Source: an uncultured Collinsella sp. (GTDB lineage: Bacteria; Actinomycetota; Coriobacteriia; Coriobacteriales; Coriobacteriaceae). Taken from it: 5,010 nucleotides of DNA. Every line of letters starts with the position of its first letter. The first letter of the stretch is position 1. A model generated the notes under the pieces. The model had not been told where the DNA came from and ran no database searches. It worked only from the letters and a program-made list of their open reading frames with translations. A program made the position numbers and the translations under genes. Where the stretch lies: assembly GCA_902494545.1 (NCBI GenBank), contig CABUTP010000129.1, positions 1-5,010 of the forward strand. The letters are read 5' to 3'. This document shows, in pieces, positions 1 to 5,010 of this stretch.

Positions 1-62
1 CCCTCCACCAACGTAACTCCATCATGGTCGACACGCGAAACGTTGTCCGCACGTGCTGCCAT
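1..62 (-). CDS. start of an unidentified gene downstream of ftsZ, cut off by the left edge
   Basis: An ATG at 62 on the minus strand opens a frame with no stop to the window edge: MAARADNVSRVDHDGVTLVE plus two bases. It is preceded by AGGAGG with a 7-nt gap, a textbook ribosome binding site, so this is very likely a true gene start. Twenty residues do not identify a family. In many actinobacteria the genes after ftsZ are a YfiH/PgeF-type multicopper-oxidase-like protein, then YggS and SepF. A PgeF-like protein is therefore a reasonable positional guess, but nothing in the visible residues proves it. The strong terminator upstream suggests it has its own promoter. Confidence 0.72.
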   Translation of the reverse strand, partial: MAARADNVSRVDHDGVTLVE

Positions 63-69
63 ACTAAAG

Positions 70-75
70 CCTCCT
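70..75 (-). promoter_or_regulatory. ribosome binding site of the gene starting at 62
   Basis: A perfect AGGAGG on the minus strand, 7 nt before the ATG. It is the strongest such site in the window and is the main evidence that the truncated frame at the left edge is a real gene. Confidence 0.88.
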
Positions 76-89
76 ATTACAACAAGTAC

Positions 90-104
90 CGCGGCGTCGC
101 CGCG
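90..104 (-). repeat. perfect GC-rich palindrome in the leader of the gene starting at 62
   Basis: The 15 bases CGCGGCGTCGCCGCG pair with themselves as a 6-bp stem with a 3-nt loop. In the minus-strand transcript the hairpin would end 14 nt before the AGGAGG site. It is not followed by a T run, so it is not an intrinsic terminator. It could be an operator, a 5' mRNA stabiliser or a chance GC-rich palindrome. Confidence 0.55.
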
Positions 105-113
105 CAGTCCGTG

Positions 114-141
114 TTTATACGGCTGTCATACTTCTTTAAAA
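114..141 (-). promoter_or_regulatory. possible promoter for the gene starting at 62
   Basis: The minus strand has TATAAA (114-119), five of six matches to the sigma-70 -10 box, with a weak TTTTAA (136-141) 16 nt upstream. A promoter is expected between the ftsZ terminator and the start at 62, and this is the best -10 candidate I found there. The -35 match is poor, so the exact position is uncertain. Transcription from it would start near 107, just before the GC-rich palindrome. Confidence 0.3.
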
Positions 142-217
142 GGATACCCGCAGCGGTAGGGACCAAACGTAAAGGGAACGTAAGGAGATTGGAGGCTTTC
201 GTTTACAAACGAGAAAC

Positions 218-246
218 AAAAAGGGCGCATCCATACGGACGCGCCC
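218..246 (-). terminator. intrinsic terminator after ftsZ
   Basis: On the minus strand the sequence reads GGGCGC-GTCC, loop GTAT, GGAT-GCGCCC, then TTTTTGTTT. This is a 10-bp stem with one G-T wobble pair and a 4-nt loop, directly followed by a T run. It begins 26 nt after the ftsZ stop codon. It should end the ftsZ transcript and separate it from the gene that starts at 62. Confidence 0.93.
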
Positions 247-272
247 CTGTGCAAAACAATGCGAAGAACGAC

Positions 273-1427
273 TTAGAAGCTGCCGCGCTTGAGGAAGTCG
301 GGAAGCTCAAACTGATCGTTGCCAAAGTTGGGCAGCTCGGTACCGCCGACGTTGCGAGTCGGGGCAGCCTGAGCGGGGCTGGCAGCCGGAGCGGTGCGCT
401 GCGGCTCAGCGGAAGCAGCGGCCTTGCTCTGGGACTGCTGAGCAGCGAAGAGCTCGTCCTGACGGTTGACGTTGGAGTCGGAGAAGCCCGTAGCGATAAC
501 GGTGATGCGCACCTGGTCGCCCAGGGACTCGTCAACAACGGTACCGAAGATGATGTTGGCCTCGGGGTCGACGGCATTGGCGACAACGTCGGCGGCGTCG
601 CTGATCTCCTGAATGCCCAGGTCCTTGGAGCCGGCGATGGAAAGCAGGACACGCGTGGCGCCATCGATGGAGCTCTCGAGCAGCGGACTGGAGATGGCCT
701 GCTGGGCAGCGTCGACGGCACGGGTATCCCCAGAAGCGGTACCGATACCCATCATGGCGGTACCGGCCTGCTTCATGATGGTCTTAACATCGGCGAAGTC
801 CAGGTTGATGATACCCGGGACGGTGATGAGGTCGGTGATGCCCTGGGTGCCCTGGGAAAGGACGCCATCGGCAATTGCGAAGGCCTCGAGCATCGTGGTC
901 TTCTTCTCGGCGATGTCGAGCAGCTTGTCGTTAGGGATAACGATCATGGTGTCGACGCAATCGGAGAGGGTCTTGATGCCCTCCTCGGCGCTCTTCTTGC
1001 GCTTGCGACCCTCGAAGGTGAAGGGCTTGGTCACGACGGCGACGGTCAGCGCGCCGACCTCGTTCATTGCGATATCGGCAACGATGGGAGCGGCGCCGGT
1101 ACCGGTACCACCGCCCTCGCCGCAGGTGATGAACACCATATCGGCGCCAGCGAGCGCCTCGGCGATATCGTCGCGGGACTCATCGGCAGCCTTGCGACCA
1201 ACCTCGGGGTTGGCGCCGGCGCCCAGGCCGCGGGTAAGGTCGGTGCCGATGTGCACCTTGATATCGGCATCAGAGATCGCGAGTGCCTGAGCATCGGTGT
1301 TGATGGCAACAAACTCGACGCCGCGGATGCCCTCTTCGATCATTCGATTGACCGCGTTGGTACCGCCGCCGCCGACGCCGACCACCTTAATGACGGCAAG
1401 GTAGTTGTTGATCTCTGTCTCGTGCAT
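273..1427 (-). CDS. ftsZ: cell division GTPase FtsZ
   Basis: Tubulin-like GTPase that polymerises at midcell into the Z ring and organises the divisome. From the 1427 start it has 384 residues: GVGGGGTNAVNRM (17-29), the tubulin signature GGGTGTG (105-111) in the form TCGEGGGTGTGAAP, the PFTFEGRKR segment (135-143), IPNDKLL (164-170), and the T7 loop NLDFADV (208-214) whose Asp210 and Asp213 complete the GTPase site of the next subunit. A Gln/Ala/Pro/Ser-rich linker (about 317-370) leads to the C-terminal peptide ELPDFLKRGSF (374-384), the usual docking tail for partners such as SepF. The reading frame extends to an ATG at 1457, but the ATG at 1427 has GGAGG 6 nt upstream and the family normally has only a short segment before the GVGGGG loop. 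It is followed by a strong terminator and preceded by a 199-bp spacer, so it may have its own promoter. Confidence 0.98.
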   Translation of the reverse strand: MHETEINNYLAVIKVVGVGGGGTNAVNRMIEEGIRGVEFVAINTDAQALAISDADIKVHIGTDLTRGLGAGANPEVGRKAADESRDDIAEALAGADMVFITCGEGGGTGTGAAPIVADIAMNEVGALTVAVVTKPFTFEGRKRKKSAEEGIKTLSDCVDTMIVIPNDKLLDIAEKKTTMLEAFAIADGVLSQGTQGITDLITVPGIINLDFADVKTIMKQAGTAMMGIGTASGDTRAVDAAQQAISSPLLESSIDGATRVLLSIAGSKDLGIQEISDAADVVANAVDPEANIIFGTVVDESLGDQVRITVIATGFSDSNVNRQDELFAAQQSQSKAAASAEPQRTAPAASPAQAAPTRNVGGTELPNFGNDQFELPDFLKRGSF

Positions 1428-1433
1428 GTCGGT

Positions 1434-1438
1434 CCTCC
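1434..1438 (-). promoter_or_regulatory. ftsZ ribosome binding site
   Basis: GGAGG on the minus strand with a 6-nt gap to the ATG ending at 1427. This decides the ftsZ start against the in-frame ATG at 1457, which would place the binding site inside the coding region and add ten residues (MAITFVRRTD) that do not look like a conserved FtsZ N-terminus. Confidence 0.9.
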
Positions 1439-1462
1439 GAACAAAGGTTATAGCCATAGCAT

Positions 1463-1518
1463 GGGTTGACCCCTGCGCACATTAACCTTCAGGTTGAAAG
1501 TAAATGCAAAGGTAAACC
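1463..1518. repeat. cluster of GGTT/AACC-type short palindromes before ftsZ
   Basis: Three short palindromic elements occur within 56 bp: GGGT-TG-ACCC (1463-1472), AACCT-TC-AGGTT (1484-1495) and GGTAAACC (1511-1518, GGT-AA-ACC core). They share a GGT...ACC or AACC...GGTT theme and lie 36 to 91 nt upstream of the ftsZ ATG. They could be leader RNA hairpins or protein binding sites; no known operator is recognised. Confidence 0.3.
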
Positions 1519-1548
1519 GTATTATGTTTGCACATTATGAACGTATCA

Positions 1549-1562
1549 GTCAAATAATTGAC
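1549..1562. repeat. small palindrome GTCAA-ATAA-TTGAC upstream of ftsZ
   Basis: A perfect 5-bp inverted repeat with a 4-nt AT spacer, the layout of a small dimeric-regulator site. It overlaps the TTGACT box that is the best -35-like element of the spacer. No regulator can be named from it, and such short repeats can arise by chance in AT-rich DNA. Confidence 0.35.
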
Positions 1563-1584
1563 CGTGAAAACCAAACAAACCAGA

Positions 1585-1621
1585 TAAACGGCGTGGTATG
1601 GCCCCTCAACAAAGCCGTTTA
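1585..1621 (-). repeat. 8-bp inverted repeat just after ftsQ, possible attenuator
   Basis: TAAACGGC (1585-1592) and GCCGTTTA (1614-1621) are perfect complements separated by 21 nt. The structure starts 5 nt after the ftsQ stop, and on the minus strand it is followed by a T-rich stretch (TCTGGTTTGTTTGGTTTT). The long loop and the A-T-rich stem base make it weaker than a normal intrinsic terminator. It might act as a partial terminator that lowers read-through from ftsQ into ftsZ. Confidence 0.4.
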
Positions 1622-1626
1622 GGATG

Positions 1627-2892
1627 CTAGGCGGTCGGTGCGTTCCTAAACGTGTAGTTGCCTGGAGAGCGCACATTGATATAGGTTACGCCCTCTACCT
1701 GCGAAAGCAGCTTGGTCACGATGCGTTCTTTCTTGGCGATATCATCCGAATCGCCCAGCGACACCTCGACGCCGTTGTCGAGATTTGCCGAGATAGCCTC
1801 AACGGAAGGCGTGGAAATATCCTTCACCTGGCCCAAGAACTCGCTCGAAAAACCGCGTGCGTAATCCAGACCGGCCTTGACGGCCTTGGAGCTCACCGCC
1901 CGACCCGAAACCGGTGCGACATCGGCCGAGACGTCAGTCAACAGCACGGCGCCGTAGTGCTTGGCAAGCGCCAGGGCCGCATCGATGCCGGTCAGGGTGT
2001 TGGCACCCTCCCCCGATGTAATGACGTTCCCCTGGTCATCCACCTCGACAGACGTCGACAGCGGAGCGATCCAGGTGTCATCGTCTCCGATAGCCCAGGC
2101 AAGGTCGTCGGAGCTGATATACGCAATGGCGGTAACTTTACGCTCCGTCGGCGTGATGATAAGCGTATGGGGAAACTGACGCTGGACATCCACGCCCGAG
2201 ACCCACGGGTTTTGCTTGAGGCCCTCGGTAATCTGATCGGGATCCACGTTAAAGAGCGACGTGTTCTCGGGAAGACTGATGAGCTGCATGGCGTCGTGCT
2301 TGGTCACATGCTCGCTGCCATGAATCTGAATATCGGTGGCGGCGAACAGGCCGGAGTTGATGACGACGATGGCAACAATGGCAAGTACGGCCACGGCTGC
2401 CAGGATGCCGCCCGCGATCTTGCCTTTACCCTTCATGGCGGAAGCAGCGTCGGTCGTCTTGCTTGCCATGGCACCCAGCGATGACAGAGGATTGATGCCC
2501 CTTTTTGCCGAAGACGCCTTGGCGGCGGGCACTGATGTCAGTGAACGCGGCTTAGCGCCAGCCAACGTACGGCCGGCATGCGGCGCACGAGCTCCCAGCG
2601 AAGGCTTGGGCGTCGCCATGGGTCGGGAGGTCTTGGTGCCCATCGCCGGCTTGGGCGTCACCGAAGGACGCGGAGCCGGACGACTCGTCTTTTTAGAAGC
2701 GGGGCGTCCCCCCAGCTGCGAGCCGACGACCGGGCGCTTGGCAGGACGAACGGGCCCAACAGACTTGGAGGGCATGGCGGGCTTATGTTGAGGCTGGGCA
2801 GGTGCGCCGGAACGCCCTCCGGCGCGGCGGAAGGTTGGTTTCGATGCTCTAGAAGCCGAGGAATTTAACTTCCGGTCTGAGCTCGATGCCAT
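1627..2892 (-). CDS. ftsQ: cell division protein FtsQ/DivIB with a long basic cytoplasmic tail
   Basis: Bitopic divisome protein that acts at the septum with FtsB/FtsL (DivIC/FtsL) to control septal wall synthesis. The 421 residues divide into a low-complexity cytoplasmic tail (about 1-157, rich in Pro, Ala, Ser, Lys and Arg), one transmembrane helix (about 159-178, almost all Ala, Val, Ile and Leu), a POTRA domain (about 182-256, containing LFAATDIQIHG, NTSLFNVD, NPWVSGVDVQRQFPHTLII and TERKVTAIA) and a beta domain to about residue 411. E. coli FtsQ is 276 residues with a short tail, so the extra length here lies mainly at the N-terminus. The start at 2892 is chosen for its AAGGTGAGGGAGG region. 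The next in-frame ATG, at 2775, has no site and would remove 39 tail residues. The gene overlaps murB by 44 nt, which implies coupling. FtsQ is poorly conserved, so the call rests on domain layout plus position before ftsZ. Confidence 0.93.
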   Translation of the reverse strand: MASSSDRKLNSSASRASKPTFRRAGGRSGAPAQPQHKPAMPSKSVGPVRPAKRPVVGSQLGGRPASKKTSRPAPRPSVTPKPAMGTKTSRPMATPKPSLGARAPHAGRTLAGAKPRSLTSVPAAKASSAKRGINPLSSLGAMASKTTDAASAMKGKGKIAGGILAAVAVLAIVAIVVINSGLFAATDIQIHGSEHVTKHDAMQLISLPENTSLFNVDPDQITEGLKQNPWVSGVDVQRQFPHTLIITPTERKVTAIAYISSDDLAWAIGDDDTWIAPLSTSVEVDDQGNVITSGEGANTLTGIDAALALAKHYGAVLLTDVSADVAPVSGRAVSSKAVKAGLDYARGFSSEFLGQVKDISTPSVEAISANLDNGVEVSLGDSDDIAKKERIVTKLLSQVEGVTYINVRSPGNYTFRNAPTA

Positions 2893-3760
2893 ACGCCTCC
2901 CTCACCTTTCCGTGCACATGCCTGATAACCGCGGCCACGTCATCGGCCGAGGCGGTTCCGTTATTAACGATAAAATTAGCGTGTACGGGCGAAACTTCCG
3001 CACCGCCAACCGAAAAACCCTTTAATCCACAATCCTCAATCAACTTGCCCACGCTTGCATCGGGCGGGTTGCGAAAGACCGATCCGCAGGATGCACGGCC
3101 CATGGGCTGCGTGCGCTTGCGGCGCGTCAGGTACCGTTCCATGCGCTCGCGAATGTCGGCCTTGGGCGCGGGCTTGAGTTTAAGCACGCACTCGAGAATG
3201 ATCTCGTTACGCGGCAAGCTGCACTCGCGATACCCCCAAGCGATCTCGGACCCTGCATAGTGCTTAATACCGGACGCCGGATCAAACGTGACCACGTCCT
3301 CGATAAGGGAGCCGATCCACTCGGTCCGCGTACCTGCGTTCATGGACACGGCACCACCGACCGAACCGGGAATACCGACCGCGAACTCAAGGCCCGAAAG
3401 CCCGCGCGACAAAGCGTCGTTGACCAAACGCGCGAACATCACGCCCGCACCAACGGTCAGCGTGCAGCCGTCCTCGGCAACAACCGTGCGCTGAAACTCA
3501 CGTCCCAGCGAAATAACGGCGCCGCGATAACCGGCATCGGCAACCAACAGGTTGGACCCCTTGCCGATAATCACCCACGGCACCCGCTCGCGGTCAAGCA
3601 CCGCCACGGCGCGACGCAGGGCATGGTAGCTATGGCACGTCACAAAGAGGTCGGCCTTGCCGCCGATACGATAGCTTGTATGGCGTGCAAGACGTTCGTC
3701 CTCGACCACGTCCGTGTCGATCATGCCCGAAAGCGCCATGACGGCGTTAAACAGACCCAT
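2849..3760 (-). CDS. murB: UDP-N-acetylenolpyruvoylglucosamine reductase MurB
   Basis: FAD-dependent, NADPH-using cytoplasmic enzyme that reduces UDP-GlcNAc-enolpyruvate to UDP-MurNAc, the substrate of the neighbouring MurC. The 303 residues show HTSYRIGGKAD (27-37) and GKGSNLLV (66-73) of the FAD-binding domain, GIPGSVGGAVSMNAG (129-143), YRECSL (177-182) with the likely catalytic Arg178, CGSVFRNPP (225-233) with the expected proton-donor Ser227, VHANFIVN (259-266), and a C-terminal GIELRPEVKFLG (291-302) with the likely catalytic Glu297. The length and the YRECSL form fit the shorter type II MurB class. The ATG at 3760 lies 5 nt after the murC stop. It has no clear Shine-Dalgarno site, only a purine-rich AAGAAAGA stretch inside the murC end, so translation is probably coupled to murC. 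ATGs at 3739 and 3724 also lack good sites. The 3' end overlaps ftsQ. Confidence 0.96.
   Translation of the reverse strand: MGLFNAVMALSGMIDTDVVEDERLARHTSYRIGGKADLFVTCHSYHALRRAVAVLDRERVPWVIIGKGSNLLVADAGYRGAVISLGREFQRTVVAEDGCTLTVGAGVMFARLVNDALSRGLSGLEFAVGIPGSVGGAVSMNAGTRTEWIGSLIEDVVTFDPASGIKHYAGSEIAWGYRECSLPRNEIILECVLKLKPAPKADIRERMERYLTRRKRTQPMGRASCGSVFRNPPDASVGKLIEDCGLKGFSVGGAEVSPVHANFIVNNGTASADDVAAVIRHVHGKVREAYGIELRPEVKFLGF
2896..2908 (-). promoter_or_regulatory. ftsQ ribosome binding region inside the murB 3' end
   Basis: The minus strand reads AAGGTGAGGGAGG just before the ATG at 2892. The AAGGTGA part (2902-2908) stands 9 nt from the ATG, while the GGAGG part (2896-2900) stands only 3 nt away, so AAGGTGA is the more likely anti-16S contact. 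The site lies wholly within murB codons, which agrees with coupled translation of murB and ftsQ. Confidence 0.65.
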
Positions 3761-3765
3761 GGGGT

Positions 3766-5010
3766 TTAAGCGTCTTTCTTGGCAGTCAGATACTCGATGA
3801 ACTCGGGGCCGACGGTCGTAACGTCACCGGCACCCATGGTGAGCAGCAGGTCGCCCTCGCCCACGAGCTTCTCAAGCTCCTGGTTGAGCTCAAGACGACT
3901 GGAGCAGTACACGACCTCCTTGCCGGGGTGCTTAGCGCGAACGGTATCTGCGAGCATCTTGGAGGTAACGCCCGGGATCGGCATCTCGCCGGCGGAGAAT
4001 ACATCGATCAGCAGCAGCTTGTCGGCGTTGGCAAAGGCATCGGCAAAGTCATCGCACAGAGCCTGCAGGCGCGAATAGCGGTGCGGCTGGAACACGACGT
4101 CGACATGTTTGTAGCCCAGCGAAGAGGCAGCAGCGAGCGTCGCCTTGATCTCGGTGGGATGATGGCCGTAATCGTCAACCACCGTGATGCCGTCGATATC
4201 GCCCACGTGGGTAAAGCGACGGCGGACGCCCTCAAAACTCGAAAGTGCCTTAGCGGCGGCGTCGATATCGAGGCCAAGGACATGGGCGACGGTCAAGACG
4301 GCCGTGGCGTTGAGCATGTTGTGACGACCGGGGTTGCTCTTGATCTCGACAGCGTGCTCGGTGCCGTCCTCAAAGCGAACGATAAAGTCGCTCTGGATGC
4401 CCTTGACATCCGGATGTACGCAGACGATGTCGTTGTTCTCGGCAAAGCCATAGGAAAGCACATGACGGCCCGTCGACTTGGCGAGCTCGACCAGATGCGG
4501 GTCCTCGCCGCAAACAATAACGGTGCCGTCCTCGCCCACCAGACCCATAAACTTGGCAAAGGTGGCCTCGATCTCCTCGATGCCCGAGTAGTGATCGAGA
4601 TGGTCGGCCTCGACGTTGGTCACGATGACCACGTTGGGGTTCAGGAACAGGAACGAGCTATCGGACTCGTCGGCCTCGGCGACAAAGTAGTCACCCGAGC
4701 CGTTCTTGCCGTTGGTGTCGTAGCCCTCGACGATGCCGCCGATCAAAAAGCTGGGGTCCAGACCCATGCGATCGAGCATCGTGGCGCACATCGAAGACGT
4801 CGTGGTCTTGCCGTGCGTGCCGGCAACGGCGACGGTGGTGTAGCCGTGGCCCAGAGCCGAGAGCATCTTGGCGCGGGGCCACACGGGAATACCCAGCTCG
4901 CGTGCACGCACGAGCTCGGGGTTGGACTCGGGAATAGCGGTGGAGACCACAACCACGTCGGGCTTGACCTCGTCGATCGTCGCAGCCTCATGGCCCACGT
5001 GGACCTTCAC
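3766..5010 (-). CDS. murC: UDP-N-acetylmuramate--L-alanine ligase MurC, 5' end cut off by the window
   Basis: Cytoplasmic Mur ligase that uses ATP to join L-alanine to UDP-MurNAc, the first amino-acid addition in peptidoglycan precursor synthesis. Numbering from the window edge, the visible 414 residues show the ATP-binding loop GTHGKTTT (64-71), EADESDSSF (112-120), NVEADHLDHY (132-141), GRHNMLNATA (228-237), FEGVRRRF (259-266), DDYGHHPTEI (279-288), FQPHRYSR (307-314) and a terminal GAGD (393-396). These cover the central ATPase domain and the C-terminal ligase domain. The DDYGHHPTE block points to MurC within the Mur ligase family. In E. coli MurC the P-loop sits near residue 123, so about 55-60 N-terminal residues of the Rossmann domain are missing here. 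The GTG at the edge is an internal valine codon and not a start. The stop lies 5 nt before murB. No frameshift or missing key residue is seen. Confidence 0.97.
   Translation of the reverse strand: MKVHVGHEAATIDEVKPDVVVVSTAIPESNPELVRARELGIPVWPRAKMLSALGHGYTTVAVAGTHGKTTTSSMCATMLDRMGLDPSFLIGGIVEGYDTNGKNGSGDYFVAEADESDSSFLFLNPNVVIVTNVEADHLDHYSGIEEIEATFAKFMGLVGEDGTVIVCGEDPHLVELAKSTGRHVLSYGFAENNDIVCVHPDVKGIQSDFIVRFEDGTEHAVEIKSNPGRHNMLNATAVLTVAHVLGLDIDAAAKALSSFEGVRRRFTHVGDIDGITVVDDYGHHPTEIKATLAAASSLGYKHVDVVFQPHRYSRLQALCDDFADAFANADKLLLIDVFSAGEMPIPGVTSKMLADTVRAKHPGKEVVYCSSRLELNQELEKLVGEGDLLLTMGAGDVTTVGPEFIEYLTAKKDA

Larger units (their letters stand above)
1428..1626 (-). promoter_or_regulatory. AT-rich ftsQ-ftsZ spacer, probable ftsZ promoter region
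   Basis: A 199-bp gap clearly richer in A and T than the flanking genes, between two genes that could easily have been adjacent. On the minus strand it holds TTGACT (1548-1553), a good -35-like box, and two CATAAT boxes (1534-1539 and 1521-1526). However, the gaps from TTGACT to these are 8 and 21 nt, neither ideal, so I cannot pin down one promoter. Several short inverted repeats also lie here. I see no convincing small gene; the frame that spans it begins inside ftsQ without a ribosome binding site. Confidence 0.4.

Noticed and set aside
182..195. Ribosome-binding-like AAGGAGATTGGAGG on the plus strand
   Set aside because: No start codon follows at a usable distance, and the plus-strand frame there is a shadow of ftsZ and its terminator.
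1428..1457. Ten-residue N-terminal extension of FtsZ from the ATG at 1457
   Set aside because: The ATG at 1427 has a well-placed GGAGG, and the extension would contain that site and has no similarity to known FtsZ N-termini.
24..1469. 481-codon open frame on the plus strand opposite ftsZ
   Set aside because: It is antisense to a clear ftsZ, its protein is a low-complexity Gly/Asp/Leu/Val mix with no recognisable domain, and such shadow frames are common opposite GC-rich coding sequence.
1521..1539. Direct repeat of CATAAT (1521-1526 and 1534-1539) as an iteron or origin element
   Set aside because: Only two 6-bp copies in AT-rich DNA, with no DnaA-box-like sequence nearby. At most one is a -10 box.
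1482..1676. 64-residue minus-strand frame spanning the ftsQ-ftsZ spacer, with a hydrophobic middle
   Set aside because: Its ATG lies inside the ftsQ end without a ribosome binding site. The hydrophobic character follows from AT-rich codons in noncoding DNA.
1624..2484. 286-codon plus-strand frame opposite ftsQ
   Set aside because: It mirrors the ftsQ reading frame, has no ribosome binding site or recognisable motif, and all other genes here are on the minus strand.
5008..5010. GTG at the right edge as the start of murC
   Set aside because: The P-loop would be at residue 64, about 60 residues earlier than in the family. The GTG is an internal codon at the point where the window cuts the gene.

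Overview
The window is a piece of the division and cell-wall (dcw) cluster of a moderately GC-rich bacterium. All genes are on the minus strand, so biological order runs from the right edge to the left: murC (partial), murB, ftsQ, ftsZ, then the first 20 codons of an unidentified gene that runs off the left edge. The FtsZ protein carries the G-E-GGGTGTG form of the tubulin signature typical of Actinomycetota, and no ftsA lies between ftsQ and ftsZ. Together with overall sequence character this suggests an actinobacterium, and my best inference is a member of the Coriobacteriia (Collinsella-like). The class-level placement is recalled knowledge and was not searched.

Right part (2849-5010): murC and murB are separated by only 5 nt. 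murB and ftsQ overlap by 44 nt. The three genes look like one translationally coupled unit. MurC adds L-alanine to UDP-MurNAc, the product of MurB, so the two encode consecutive steps of peptidoglycan precursor synthesis.

Middle part (1428-2892): ftsQ encodes a bitopic divisome protein with a normal transmembrane-POTRA-beta layout but a very long, basic, nearly acid-free cytoplasmic tail. It is followed by a 199-bp AT-rich gap holding several short inverted repeats. This gap probably contains an ftsZ promoter and perhaps an attenuator.

Left part (1-1427): ftsZ is complete, including T7 loop, linker and C-terminal peptide. Its true start is judged to be 1427 because of a good Shine-Dalgarno site. 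A strong intrinsic terminator follows it. After the terminator a roughly 150-bp leader, with a perfect GC-rich palindrome and a textbook ribosome binding site, precedes the next gene.

I see no mobile element, CRISPR array, tRNA, rRNA or new multi-gene system. The most unusual points are the FtsQ tail and the small palindromes in the two intergenic regions.
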